Source: Arthrobacter sp. M4 | GTDB lineage: Bacteria; Actinomycetota; Actinomycetes; Actinomycetales; Micrococcaceae | NCBI RefSeq assembly: GCF_020251205.1 | Contig: NZ_JAIWYX010000011.1 | Location: forward strand, 35,541-99,540 | Length of the DNA stretch: 64,000 nt | Direction of reading: 5' to 3' | Shown here: piece by piece, positions 1-8,215 of the stretch | Layout: each line of letters starts with the position of its first letter | Numbering within the stretch: position 1 is the first letter of the stretch | The notes under the pieces: model-generated | Seen by the model: only the letters and a program-made list of their open reading frames with translations | Database searches by the model: none | What the model was told of the DNA's origin: nothing | Translations under genes and position numbers: made by a program

Positions 1-627
1 CACCTTTCCCAGCGTGCGGCCGAAATCGGCGTCGACGGTTTGCTCATCGTCACGCCTTACTACAACAAGCCCAGCCAGGCCGGCGTCCGCGCCCACTTCG
101 AGACCATCGCGTCTGCCACTGACGTCCCCGTTATGCTCTATGACATCCCGGGACGCTCCTCGATCCAGATCGCCCCGGACACCATGATCCGGCTGGCGGA
201 GCACCCCAACATCATCGCGGTCAAGGACGCCAAAGCCGACTTCGCCGCAGCCACCCGCGTTATGGCGTCCACTGACCTCCTTTTCTACTCGGGCGACGAC
301 GGCCTGACCCTCGAGTGGATGGCACTTGGCGCAGTTGGCCTCGTGGGCGTCACCACGCATGTGGCCACCCGCCAGTTCCGCGACCTTATCGACGCTGTCA
401 ACGGGAACGACTTCGCGACGGCCCGCAGGATCAACTTCGCGCTGGAACCCGTGGTGCGCGCCACCATGACGCGCGTCCAGGGCGCCGTGGCCGCCAAGCA
501 GATTCTTAAGTGGCAGGGAGTCCTGCCCAACTCGGTTGTCCGTTTGCCCCTCGTGGAGCCGGACGACGCTGAGATCGCAATCATCCGCGAGGATTTGGCG
601 GAGGCCGGAATGGACTTGACCGTCTAA
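1..627 (+). CDS. dapA: 4-hydroxy-tetrahydrodipicolinate synthase, C-terminal part (cut by window start)
   Basis: The frame is open from base 1, so this is the C-terminal 208 residues of a roughly 300-residue protein. The enzyme condenses pyruvate with aspartate semialdehyde, the first step of the diaminopimelate/lysine branch, in the cytosol as a TIM-barrel tetramer. TPYYNKP, the active-site Tyr in YDIPGRS and the Schiff-base Lys in NIIAVKDAK are all visible. RNase J follows 28 bp downstream on the same strand, the usual actinobacterial dapA-rnj pairing. dapF, the later epimerase of the pathway, lies at 12.4 kb in a separate unit. Confidence 0.95.
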   Translation, partial: HLSQRAAEIGVDGLLIVTPYYNKPSQAGVRAHFETIASATDVPVMLYDIPGRSSIQIAPDTMIRLAEHPNIIAVKDAKADFAAATRVMASTDLLFYSGDDGLTLEWMALGAVGLVGVTTHVATRQFRDLIDAVNGNDFATARRINFALEPVVRATMTRVQGAVAAKQILKWQGVLPNSVVRLPLVEPDDAEIAIIREDLAEAGMDLTV

Positions 628-655
628 CCGCCTGCCGCCGGAAAGTAGCAAGAAT

Positions 656-2347
656 ATGACCCAAACCGCCCTTCCCGGACTAGCAACTCCGCCGAAGCTG
701 CCCAAAGGAACGCTTCGGATTGTGCCGCTCGGTGGGTTGGGGGAAATCGGCCGCAACATGACGGTCTTCGAGGTAGACGGCAAGCTCCTTGTCGTTGACT
801 GTGGCGTGCTCTTTCCCGAAGAGACACAGCCGGGCGTGGACCTCATCCTGCCTGATTTCTCGTACATCGAGGACAGGCTGGATGACGTCGTCGCTGTCGT
901 GTTGACGCACGGCCACGAGGATCACATCGGTGCCGTTCCCTATCTTCTCCGCCTTCGCGAAGACATCCCGCTGGTTGGCTCGCAGCTGACCTTGGCGCTG
1001 GTCGAGGCCAAGTTGCAGGAACACCGGATCAAGCCCTACACACTTGCCGTCACCGAAGGCCAGGCCGAGCAATTCGGCCCATTCGGTTGTGAATTCGTTG
1101 CCGTGAACCACTCAATTCCGGACGCACTCGCGGTTTTCATCCGTACCGAGGGCGGCACCGTACTGCACACCGGCGACTTCAAAATGGACCAGCTCCCCTT
1201 GGACGGCAGGATCACCGACCTGCGCCACTTCGCCCGGCTTGGCGAAGAAGGGGTGGACTTGTTCATGGCCGATTCCACCAATGCGGACGTTCCGGGTTTC
1301 ACCACCGCGGAAAAGGAGATCGGGCCGACCCTGGACCGCCTGTTCGGCCAGGCCGCCAAACGCATTATCGTGGCATCGTTCTCCTCGCACGTCCATCGCG
1401 TCCAGCAGGTCCTGGACGCGGCAGCCAAGCACGGCCGGAACGTTGCCTTCGTCGGCCGTTCCATGGTTCGAAACATGGCCATCGCTGCCAAGCTCGGCTA
1501 CCTGGACGTACCTCCGGGCATCCTGGTTGACATCAAGAACGTTGACGAGCTTCCAGACCATAGGGTCGTGTTGATGTCCACCGGTTCCCAAGGGGAGCCG
1601 ATGGCCGCCCTGTCCCGCATGGCCAGCGGCGACCACCGCGTCGTCGTGGGTGAGGGTGACACCGTCATCCTCGCCTCCAGCCTGATACCGGGCAACGAAA
1701 ACGCCGTGTTCCGTGTCATCAACGGACTCCTGAAGCTTGGCGCCGAAGTAGTCCACAAGGGCAACGCAAAGGTTCACGTCTCCGGCCATGCCGCGGCGGG
1801 GGAGCTGCTGTACTGCTACAACATCCTCAAGCCCCTCAATGCCATGCCCGTGCATGGCGAGACCAGGCACCTGATCGCCAACGGCCGTATCGCCGAGTCT
1901 GCCGGTGTTCCGGGGGAGCGGGTCATCCAGGGTGATAATGGCTCAGTCATCGACCTCCGTGACCATGAGGCCAACATCGTTGGCCAGGTTGAAGCCGGTT
2001 TCGTATACGTCGACGGCTCCAGCGTCGGCGAGATTACCGACGCCGACCTCAAGGACCGCCGCATCCTCGGCGACGAGGGATTCATTTCGGTCATCACCGT
2101 CGTCAACCGGACTACGGGCAAGATCGTTTCCGGCCCTGAGATCCACGCCCGCGGCGTGGCCGAAGACGATGCGGTGTTCGACGAGATCATTCCAAAGATC
2201 AACGCTGCCCTCGAGGAAGCCATCGTCAACCACACCGACCACACGAACCATCAGCTCCAGCAGGTGGTCCGTCGCGTTATCGGCACATGGGTCAATCGGA
2301 AGCTGCGCCGCCGTCCCATGATCATCCCGGTGGTCCTGGAAGCCTGA
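656..2347 (+). CDS. rnj: Ribonuclease J
   Basis: A 563-residue metallo-beta-lactamase/beta-CASP ribonuclease, which has 5'-3' exonuclease and endonuclease activity in rRNA maturation and mRNA decay. The metal motif THGHEDHIG supplies His85, His87, Asp89 and His90. The N-terminal segment RIVPLGGLGEIGRNM and the beta-CASP stretch with SGHAAAGEL and MPVHGE are family hallmarks. Length is normal for RNase J (about 555-560). It follows dapA closely and is ended by a 38-base palindrome just upstream of ftsK, so it is probably the last gene of the dapA unit. Confidence 0.96.
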   Translation: MTQTALPGLATPPKLPKGTLRIVPLGGLGEIGRNMTVFEVDGKLLVVDCGVLFPEETQPGVDLILPDFSYIEDRLDDVVAVVLTHGHEDHIGAVPYLLRLREDIPLVGSQLTLALVEAKLQEHRIKPYTLAVTEGQAEQFGPFGCEFVAVNHSIPDALAVFIRTEGGTVLHTGDFKMDQLPLDGRITDLRHFARLGEEGVDLFMADSTNADVPGFTTAEKEIGPTLDRLFGQAAKRIIVASFSSHVHRVQQVLDAAAKHGRNVAFVGRSMVRNMAIAAKLGYLDVPPGILVDIKNVDELPDHRVVLMSTGSQGEPMAALSRMASGDHRVVVGEGDTVILASSLIPGNENAVFRVINGLLKLGAEVVHKGNAKVHVSGHAAAGELLYCYNILKPLNAMPVHGETRHLIANGRIAESAGVPGERVIQGDNGSVIDLRDHEANIVGQVEAGFVYVDGSSVGEITDADLKDRRILGDEGFISVITVVNRTTGKIVSGPEIHARGVAEDDAVFDEIIPKINAALEEAIVNHTDHTNHQLQQVVRRVIGTWVNRKLRRRPMIIPVVLEA

Positions 2348-2375
2348 GACCATCGCCACAGGCAACATGCTGCTT

Positions 2376-2413
2376 GCGAAGGGCCGGAAATCCGCGGATT
2401 TCCGGCCCTTCGC
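2376..2413. terminator. Perfect 38-bp palindrome between rnj and ftsK
   Basis: A fully self-complementary 38-base sequence (arms start GCGAAGGGCCGG, centre CCGCGG) starts 28 bp after the rnj stop and ends 6 bp before the first possible ftsK start. As RNA it forms a very stable hairpin. There is no T tract, so it is either a U-less terminator for rnj or a structural/regulatory element over the ftsK start. Confidence 0.6.
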
Positions 2414-2419
2414 GGTAAC

Positions 2420-5281
2420 GTGGCGAATATGGCGACTCGTACTTCCTCCGCGCCTAGGGGCAGTTCCAGCAGCAAAACCGGAGGATCCGGCCGTGCCTCC
2501 ACTGGCCGGTCCGGCAAGCCCGGCAGCTCGTCCCGTACGCGCCAACTCCCCGCGGCCGGTCATGGCCAGCCGTGGATCCAGCGTGTCCTGAGTGGTGCCT
2601 GGCAGGGGATCGGGCACCTCGTTGGCGCCGGAGTCCGCCGGATCGGGCACGATGTCAGCGACCTGCCGCCGGAGGATCGGCGCGACGGCGCGGCCCTCTT
2701 CAACCTCGCCCTGGGAATCTTCATCGCCACATTCGCCTGGTGGGGTTTCTCGGGCTGGCTGCCCGACGCCGTCTACGCCGTCGTTAACGGAACCTTCGGC
2801 TGGATGTCACTGGTGTTGCCGCTCATGCTTTTTGTCTGCGCGTTCCGGCTCTTCCGGGAGCCCCAGGACAGTCGGGGCAACAATCGGGTGGGAATCGGCT
2901 TCCTCATCATGACCTTCGCCGGTTGCGGCCTTGCGCACCTCATCGGTGGCTCGCCCACGGTGGCGGACGGCTTCGACGGCTTGCGCAAGGCCGGCGGCAT
3001 GGTTGGCTTCCTGGCCGCCTCGCCGCTGGCGGCCATCCATCCGGTGGTGCCAGCATTGCTCTACAGTGCGCTGGCTTTTGTGTCAGTGCTGATCATCACG
3101 GCTACACCGTTTACGGCCATTCCGCGCCGCATCCGTTCGGCGTATGAGCATCTTATTGGCCTTGACCTGGCGGATCGTGAGCAGCATGACGCCCACGATC
3201 GCAGCTATCTCTACGGCGAAGAAGAAAAGGCAGCGCCCAGGAAAAAGAAGCGCCGCTTGTTCGGCAAGGACGAGGAATCCGGCAAGGGCCTGGAGGGTTA
3301 CGTTGGTGACGAGGCCTTCGAGCACGCCCTCGTGGACGACGACGCCGGGAACGATGGCCATGCGCCAGACGGCACGGACAAGGCGCCGGCCGTCCCGCCG
3401 GGAGTCCGCCGGCCCACGCAGGCAGAACTCGCCGTCGAGAAGATCAAGGCCGCGCAGGGCCTCGCGCAGGGCGGGGAGAGTCCCACGGAAGCCATTCCGG
3501 TACTGGACGGCCCGGGCGGCCCAAGTGCGGCTGCCGCCGTACCCAAAGTCCCCTCGACGCCGGTCGCCCCACCGCTGCCCACCCCCATTCCGCAGCGCAC
3601 GGAGCAGCTCTCACTGGCGGGCGACGTCACCTATACGCTCCCGTCGTCGGACTTCCTTACTCCCGGCTCTGTCCCCAAGGAACGAACGGAAGCGAATGAC
3701 GCTGTCGTTGCTGCCCTGACGGACACGCTCCAGCAGTTCAATGTCGACGCCTCTGTGACCGGCTTCAGCCGCGGTCCCACGGTGACCCGGTACGAAATCG
3801 AGCTGGCACCGGGCACCAAGGTGGAACGCGTCACGGCGCTGTCCAAGAATATTTCCTACGCCGTCGCGTCCAGCGACGTGCGCATCCTGAGCCCTATTCC
3901 GGGTAAATCGGCGATTGGTATCGAGATCCCCAATGCGGACCGTGAGACCGTGTCGCTGGGCGATGTGCTCCGCAGCCAGAACGCCCGCCGCACGGATCAC
4001 CCGATGGTCATGGGTGTTGGCAAGGACGTCGAGGGCGGATTCGTCGTCGCGAACCTGGCCAAGATGCCCCACATGTTGGTGGCTGGTGCCACCGGTGCAG
4101 GTAAGTCATCCTTCGTGAACTCGATGATCACCTCCATCCTGATGCGCGCCACGCCGGACGAGGTGCGCATGGTCATGGTGGACCCCAAGCGCGTGGAGCT
4201 GACTGCCTACGAGGGCGTGCCGCACCTGATCACCCCAATCATCACCAATCCGAAGAAGGCCGCCGAGGCGCTGCAATGGGTGGTGCGGGAGATGGACGCC
4301 CGCTACGACGACCTGGCCAACTACGGCTACAAGCACATCGACGACTTCAATAAGGCTGTCCGCGCAGGGAAGGTGGTCCCGCCACCGGACTCTAAGCGCG
4401 TCATCAAGCCCTACCCCTACCTGCTGGTGATCGTGGACGAGCTCGCCGACCTGATGATGGTGGCTCCCCGCGACGTTGAAGACTCCATTGTGCGCATCAC
4501 TCAGCTCGCCCGCGCGGCAGGTATCCATCTGGTGCTCGCCACGCAGCGTCCGTCCGTGGACGTCGTCACCGGCCTTATCAAGGCCAACGTGCCGTCCCGT
4601 ATGGCCTTTGCCACATCGTCCGTCACCGACTCAAGGGTGGTCCTGGACCAGCCCGGTGCCGAGAAGCTCATCGGCCAGGGTGACGCCCTGTTTCTGCCGA
4701 TGGGCGCTTCCAAGGCGATGCGCGTCCAGGGCGCCTGGGTCAGCGAGTCCGAGATCCACCGCGTGGTGGAGCACGTGAAGGGCCAGTTGCAGGCTGTCTA
4801 TCGCGAGGACGTGGCCGCCGACGCGCCCAAGAAACAAATCGATGACGACATCGGAGACGACCTCGAGGTGCTGCTGCAGGCTACCGAGCTCGTAGTGACC
4901 ACGCAGTTTGGCTCGACATCCATGCTGCAACGGAAGCTGCGTGTCGGTTTCGCCAAGGCGGGCCGCCTCATGGACCTCCTGGAGTCCCGAGGTGTTGTTG
5001 GTCCCTCCGAGGGTTCCAAGGCGCGTGACGTCCTGGTCAAGCCCGACGACCTCGCCGCCGTCCTTGCCGCGATCAAGGGCCAGGACGGCCCGGCTACACC
5101 GGACGCGCACACGGCAGCCCTCAGCGACAATGCCAACGCCAACATCGCCTCCGGCGGTTACGCGGAAGACCTTGTGGCCGCTGACCTGGACAATCGGACC
5201 CAGGCCGTCGACTACCACGACGGCGCTGACGGGTCCGACGACGACGGCGGCGAGGACGCCTGGTCGCTCACGGGCCGGTGA
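2420..5281 (+). CDS. ftsK: FtsK/SpoIIIE-type DNA translocase
   Basis: A 953-residue septal DNA motor that pumps chromosome ends through the closing septum. The order is a basic Ser/Gly-rich N-terminus, about four hydrophobic membrane segments (roughly residues 95-240), an acidic and Pro-rich linker, the RecA-like motor and a C-terminal winged-helix gamma domain that reads polar KOPS-type sequences. Walker A GATGAGKSS lies near residue 555, Walker B LLVIVDELADLM near 670, and the gamma domain from about 820 to 880. The GTG at 2420 or the ATG at 2429 may be used; neither has a clear Shine-Dalgarno sequence. Length is typical for actinobacterial FtsK. Confidence 0.95.
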   Translation: MANMATRTSSAPRGSSSSKTGGSGRASTGRSGKPGSSSRTRQLPAAGHGQPWIQRVLSGAWQGIGHLVGAGVRRIGHDVSDLPPEDRRDGAALFNLALGIFIATFAWWGFSGWLPDAVYAVVNGTFGWMSLVLPLMLFVCAFRLFREPQDSRGNNRVGIGFLIMTFAGCGLAHLIGGSPTVADGFDGLRKAGGMVGFLAASPLAAIHPVVPALLYSALAFVSVLIITATPFTAIPRRIRSAYEHLIGLDLADREQHDAHDRSYLYGEEEKAAPRKKKRRLFGKDEESGKGLEGYVGDEAFEHALVDDDAGNDGHAPDGTDKAPAVPPGVRRPTQAELAVEKIKAAQGLAQGGESPTEAIPVLDGPGGPSAAAAVPKVPSTPVAPPLPTPIPQRTEQLSLAGDVTYTLPSSDFLTPGSVPKERTEANDAVVAALTDTLQQFNVDASVTGFSRGPTVTRYEIELAPGTKVERVTALSKNISYAVASSDVRILSPIPGKSAIGIEIPNADRETVSLGDVLRSQNARRTDHPMVMGVGKDVEGGFVVANLAKMPHMLVAGATGAGKSSFVNSMITSILMRATPDEVRMVMVDPKRVELTAYEGVPHLITPIITNPKKAAEALQWVVREMDARYDDLANYGYKHIDDFNKAVRAGKVVPPPDSKRVIKPYPYLLVIVDELADLMMVAPRDVEDSIVRITQLARAAGIHLVLATQRPSVDVVTGLIKANVPSRMAFATSSVTDSRVVLDQPGAEKLIGQGDALFLPMGASKAMRVQGAWVSESEIHRVVEHVKGQLQAVYREDVAADAPKKQIDDDIGDDLEVLLQATELVVTTQFGSTSMLQRKLRVGFAKAGRLMDLLESRGVVGPSEGSKARDVLVKPDDLAAVLAAIKGQDGPATPDAHTAALSDNANANIASGGYAEDLVAADLDNRTQAVDYHDGADGSDDDGGEDAWSLTGR

Positions 5282-5342
5282 CACCCACCGATCGGTAATG
5301 CCCTCGCTGGCGGATGACCAGCACTCGAGCGCGGCAGACCGG

Positions 5343-5348
5343 TAGCCT
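5343..5348 (+). promoter_or_regulatory. -10 element for leaderless pgsA
   Basis: TAGCCT ends 6 bases before the pgsA GTG (5355), so transcription should begin at or next to the start codon. No clear -35 is visible. Confidence 0.5.
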
Positions 5349-5354
5349 AGTGGG

Positions 5355-5948
5355 GTGACAAGCACCGATGCCGGCCGCGCCGGCTCTACTGTGTGGAACC
5401 TGCCGAACATCCTGACGATGCTGCGCATCGCCCTGGTGCCGTTCTTCGTCTGGTTCCTGCTCGCCGACGCTTCCAGCCACGGCCCCTGGCGCTGGGCAGC
5501 CGTGGCCGCGTTCGCCGTCGCGATTTATACGGACAAGCTCGACGGCGACATCGCCCGCAGCCGCGGTCTGGTCACCAATTTCGGCAAAATCGCAGACCCT
5601 ATCGCAGACAAGCTGTTGACCGGCTCGGCACTGGTCCTGCTGTCCGTGCTGGGTGAGCTCCCGTGGTGGGTCACCGTGGTCATCCTCGTCCGCGAGTGGG
5701 GCATCACGGCGCTCCGCTTCCTTGTGATCCGGTACGGCGTGATTCCGGCGTCCCGTGGCGGCAAGCTGAAGACAGCCGTCCAGACGGTCGCCATCTTCCT
5801 GTACATCGTTCCCCTGGCCTCCTTCGCTCCGTGGCTTGGCGTTGTGGCGTTCTGGGTCATGATGGCAGCGGTTGCGGTCACGGTGTGGACCGGCGTCGAA
5901 TACGTTGTGCAGGCCCTCCGCCTGCGGGCGGCAGGACGGCGCTCATGA
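5355..5948 (+). CDS. pgsA: CDP-diacylglycerol-glycerol-3-phosphate 3-phosphatidyltransferase
   Basis: A 197-residue membrane enzyme that makes phosphatidylglycerol phosphate, the precursor of phosphatidylglycerol and cardiolipin. The CDP-alcohol phosphotransferase signature D-G-x2-A-R-x8-G-x3-D-x3-D is complete (DGDIARSRG, then GKIADPIAD), followed by several hydrophobic spans. The GTG start is chosen because a -10 hexamer sits 6 bases upstream. The stop overlaps the next gene's start as ATGA, so the two are translationally coupled. Another CDP-alcohol transferase substrate cannot be fully excluded, but the ftsK-pgsA-cinA order is classic for pgsA. Confidence 0.9.
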   Translation: MTSTDAGRAGSTVWNLPNILTMLRIALVPFFVWFLLADASSHGPWRWAAVAAFAVAIYTDKLDGDIARSRGLVTNFGKIADPIADKLLTGSALVLLSVLGELPWWVTVVILVREWGITALRFLVIRYGVIPASRGGKLKTAVQTVAIFLYIVPLASFAPWLGVVAFWVMMAAVAVTVWTGVEYVVQALRLRAAGRRS

Positions 5949-6442
5949 GCCGCAGTATTGCCGCAACCGCGTCGGCAGCCGTGGTGAAGGCCATCGACCT
6001 GGGGATCACTGTTGCTACCGCCGAATCCTTGACCGCCGGCTTGGTGGCCGCCACACTGGCCGACACGCCCGGTGCCTCCGGAATGCTTCAGGGCGGTGTT
6101 GTCGCCTACCAGAACTCGGTTAAATCGAACGTCCTCGGCGTGCCCGGGGAGCTCTTGGAATCGCTTGGATCGGTGGACGGCCAGGTCGCCGCGGCAATGG
6201 CTGACGGAGCCCGGACGGCGTGTGGTGCCGACTTCGGCGTAGCCACCACCGGCGTGGCAGGGCCGGAACCGCACGACGGCAAGCCCGTAGGCACCGTATT
6301 CATTGGCATCGCGACGGCGGCTGGCGCCAAGTCCTTCGAGTACGCCTTTTCCGGCAGTCGGGCAGAGATCCGCGTGGGGGCCTGTGCCGCCGCGCTTGAG
6401 CGGCTGCTCGAAGGGCTCGAAGATTTAGATTACCGCCAGTAA
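5945..6442 (+). CDS. CinA-family protein (nicotinamide-nucleotide amidase domain)
   Basis: A 165-residue protein equal to the C-terminal domain of CinA (PncC type), which deamidates nicotinamide mononucleotide in pyridine-nucleotide salvage. TVATAESLTAGLVAA near the N-terminus and GGVVAYQNSVK match the family, as does the later TTGVAGPEPHDGKPVGTVFI. The ATG at 5945 is chosen because it overlaps the pgsA stop; longer frames run into pgsA. The N-terminal CinA (MoaB-like) domain is absent, as usual for the stand-alone form. Amidase function is inferred from the family. Confidence 0.88.
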   Translation: MSRSIAATASAAVVKAIDLGITVATAESLTAGLVAATLADTPGASGMLQGGVVAYQNSVKSNVLGVPGELLESLGSVDGQVAAAMADGARTACGADFGVATTGVAGPEPHDGKPVGTVFIGIATAAGAKSFEYAFSGSRAEIRVGACAAALERLLEGLEDLDYRQ

Positions 6443-6488
6443 AGTTGCAGGGAACAAAAACCGATGCCCAATAGTTGTTACTTTGTGT

Positions 6489-6509
6489 CGCCCCGGATCG
6501 ACCGGGGCG
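6489..6509. promoter_or_regulatory. Inverted repeat at the clgR promoter
   Basis: CGCCCCGG and CCGGGGCG flank a 5-base spacer. The repeat occupies the -35 region of a -10-like TAGGAT (6512-6517). It may be an operator for the downstream regulator or the terminator of the CinA-like gene; there is no T run. Confidence 0.4.
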
Positions 6510-6578
6510 CCTAGGATGTAGAGACAAACCGGTTCACTTCCACAGTGGGCCGACTTGAAAGGGAGCAAGGCGATACAG

Positions 6579-7031
6579 ATGGTAAAACAGCCCGTATCCG
6601 TAAACGGCGTTGTCCGCTGGAAGGATGTGGGCTTGGCCGATCAGGTAAAGAGCGAACAAAAGGAGCGCAAGATGGTTGTACTGCGTCACGAGATCGGTGA
6701 TGTCCTGCGCGATGTCCGCCAGCGTCAAGGCCGCACCCTCCGTGAAGTCTCGCACAGTGCTCGCGTGTCGCTCGGCTACCTGAGCGAAGTTGAGCGCGGT
6801 CAGAAAGAAGCCTCTTCGGAGCTGCTGTCCTCAATCTGCTCTGCCCTGGATGTTCCGCTTTCCAGCATGCTCCGCGAGGTCAGCGACCGGGTTGCCGTGG
6901 CGGAAGGCCTGGCAGTTCCAGACACCGTGCCCCAGGAGTTCTCCCAGCGCTACGCGCGTGACCTTGATCGCGCGCTGAACGCTGAGTTGGGCGACGAGCT
7001 GTCAGCGGGTATGTTCTCCGCAGCCCGCTAA
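6579..7031 (+). CDS. clgR: XRE-family regulator, ClgR type
   Basis: A 150-residue cytosolic DNA-binding protein with a Cro/cI helix-turn-helix (about residues 37-95, including REVSHSARVSLGYLSEVE). Position after pgsA-cinA and the sequence match actinobacterial ClgR, which activates clp protease and other stress genes. The ATG at 6579 follows GGGAGCAAGG. An equally attractive start is the ATG at 6672, behind AAAAGGAG, giving 119 residues, close to the usual ClgR size. A TTG at 6555 is also possible. The protein ends SAAR, so it lacks a plain terminal Ala-Ala degron. A strong terminator follows. Confidence 0.85.
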   Translation: MVKQPVSVNGVVRWKDVGLADQVKSEQKERKMVVLRHEIGDVLRDVRQRQGRTLREVSHSARVSLGYLSEVERGQKEASSELLSSICSALDVPLSSMLREVSDRVAVAEGLAVPDTVPQEFSQRYARDLDRALNAELGDELSAGMFSAAR

Positions 7032-7057
7032 GGCAGTAAACCAAAGCGTATACAAGG

Positions 7058-7102
7058 GTGCCCCCGGCTAGGTGATGAATCCACCGGCCGGGGGCACTTT
7101 TT
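7058..7102 (+). terminator. Rho-independent terminator after clgR
   Basis: GTGCCCCCGGC pairs with GCCGGGGGCAC across an 18-base loop and is followed by TTTTT. The marR gene converges on it from the other side, so it may serve both. Confidence 0.85.
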
Positions 7103-7120
7103 GGTTAACGGCAGCCTCAA

Positions 7121-7642
7121 TCATTCACGGCTGAAGTCGACGCTTTCGTATGCCGCATTGAGCTTGGTCATGTAATGCGCCAAGGTCTGGATCTCCTCGA
7201 GCGGCCATTCGCCCAGCCTGTCCCGGAACACTTGGCGACGAGCGTCCTGGACCTGGTGCATCTTTTCTTCACCCTTCGGCGTGAGGCGGATGGACTGGGC
7301 GCGACCGTCCTGCGGATCGGCCTCTTTATACACCAGGCCGAGGCTTTCCAGGAAAGCAATCTGGCGGCTGACTGAGGGCTTGCCCACGCCAATGCAGGAC
7401 GCCAGCTCCGTCAACCGGATGGGGCCGTCTTTCCGGATGATTGCCAGCAGGCCATAGGCGGCGGGCTCCATGTCAGGGTGCACCTGGCGGGACAGTTGGT
7501 GTGAAACCGATCGGGCCCTGCGCCAAAGGATGCTCAGCTGCTGTTCAACCTGTTGCAGCGCGGCATCCACAGTGTCACCGGGGACGCCCTCCATGGGGGC
7601 CTGCACACCGTCGGCAGTAACGCTGCCAGGAGTATTGCTCAT
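7121..7642 (-). CDS. MarR-family transcriptional regulator
   Basis: A winged-helix repressor of 173 residues. The core LTELASCIGVGKPSVSRQ is the recognition region, followed by a wing with DPQDGRAQSIRLTPKGEE. The ATG at 7642 is preferred over the one at 7651 because a TAGAAT hexamer lies 7 bases upstream and would overlap the earlier ATG. It faces DUF3046-recA across a 70-bp gap holding a palindrome, so autoregulation from there is likely. The ligand and targets are unknown. Confidence 0.88.
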   Translation of the reverse strand: MSNTPGSVTADGVQAPMEGVPGDTVDAALQQVEQQLSILWRRARSVSHQLSRQVHPDMEPAAYGLLAIIRKDGPIRLTELASCIGVGKPSVSRQIAFLESLGLVYKEADPQDGRAQSIRLTPKGEEKMHQVQDARRQVFRDRLGEWPLEEIQTLAHYMTKLNAAYESVDFSRE

Positions 7643-7649
7643 GGCAACC

Positions 7650-7655
7650 ATTCTA
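7650..7655 (-). promoter_or_regulatory. -10 element for leaderless marR
   Basis: On the minus strand TAGAAT ends 7 bases before the ATG at 7642. Confidence 0.55.
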
Positions 7656-7676
7656 GGGAACTTGCAGTAGCTCGGG

Positions 7677-7700
7677 CGGCATGTGTGTCAAGTCATGCCG
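7677..7700. promoter_or_regulatory. Inverted repeat in the marR/DUF3046 intergenic region
   Basis: CGGCATG and CATGCCG are separated by 10 bases, a spacing that suits a MarR dimer. The repeat sits between the two divergent starts and is a candidate MarR operator. Confidence 0.4.
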
Positions 7701-7712
7701 TGAGAGACTCTA

Positions 7713-7949
7713 GTGGTGCGAATCAGTGACTTTTGGCGCCTTATGGATGACGAGTTTGGAACGGGCTACTCCCGTGTCCTGGCTAAGTCCCTTGTTCTGA
7801 CGCGCGTAGGCGGGCGGACGGCCCAGGAAGCGCTGGCCGCAGGAGTTGATGCCAAGGACGTATGGCTTGCAGTCTGCGACATCCAGGATGTGCCGGAAGA
7901 GCGAAGGCTGGGCCGCGATATCAAGCCACGGCGGTCATCAGAAAGCTGA
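7713..7949 (+). CDS. DUF3046 protein
   Basis: A 78-residue protein of unknown function that matches the DUF3046 family, regularly found just upstream of recA in actinobacteria. ISDFWRLMDDEFG at the start and WLAVCDIQDVPEERRLG near the end are the conserved blocks. The GTG at 7713 or the GTG at 7716 may be used. The gene is separated from recA by 266 bp that carry a LexA box, so recA has its own promoter. No enzymatic motif is visible. Confidence 0.85.
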   Translation: MVRISDFWRLMDDEFGTGYSRVLAKSLVLTRVGGRTAQEALAAGVDAKDVWLAVCDIQDVPEERRLGRDIKPRRSSES

Positions 7950-8009
7950 AACTGGGCCGGAACCAGCAGGGGAAGCCGGCTCCCGCTGACACGCCGAACG
8001 GCGGTTGTT

Positions 8010-8023
8010 CGAATATCTGTTCG
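8010..8023. promoter_or_regulatory. LexA (SOS) box upstream of recA
   Basis: CGAATATCTGTTCG matches the Gram-positive SOS box (CGAAC-N4-GTTCG) apart from one half-site base. It lies 192 bp before the recA ATG. An identical 14-mer precedes the LysM gene. Confidence 0.85.
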
Positions 8024-8215
8024 GATGAGGCTATGCTCCTAGCAGAGGAACATAGATCCTGAGCCGGGAAATTTCTGTCTCTGTTTAGGCCCCGAATTGT
8101 CCACATAGCGACGGCTGCCACGCAAAAGTGTCAGAGGCCGGGACTAGCGTCGGTAGTGACAGTAAACGGCGGCTCAGGTGCCGCATCCAGCGAGAAAGCA
8201 TCAGAGGTGTAAACC

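Noticed and set aside
6579..7031. Ala-Ala degron at the ClgR C-terminus
   Set aside because: The protein ends SAAR, so the terminal Ala-Ala reported for some ClgR proteins is not present.
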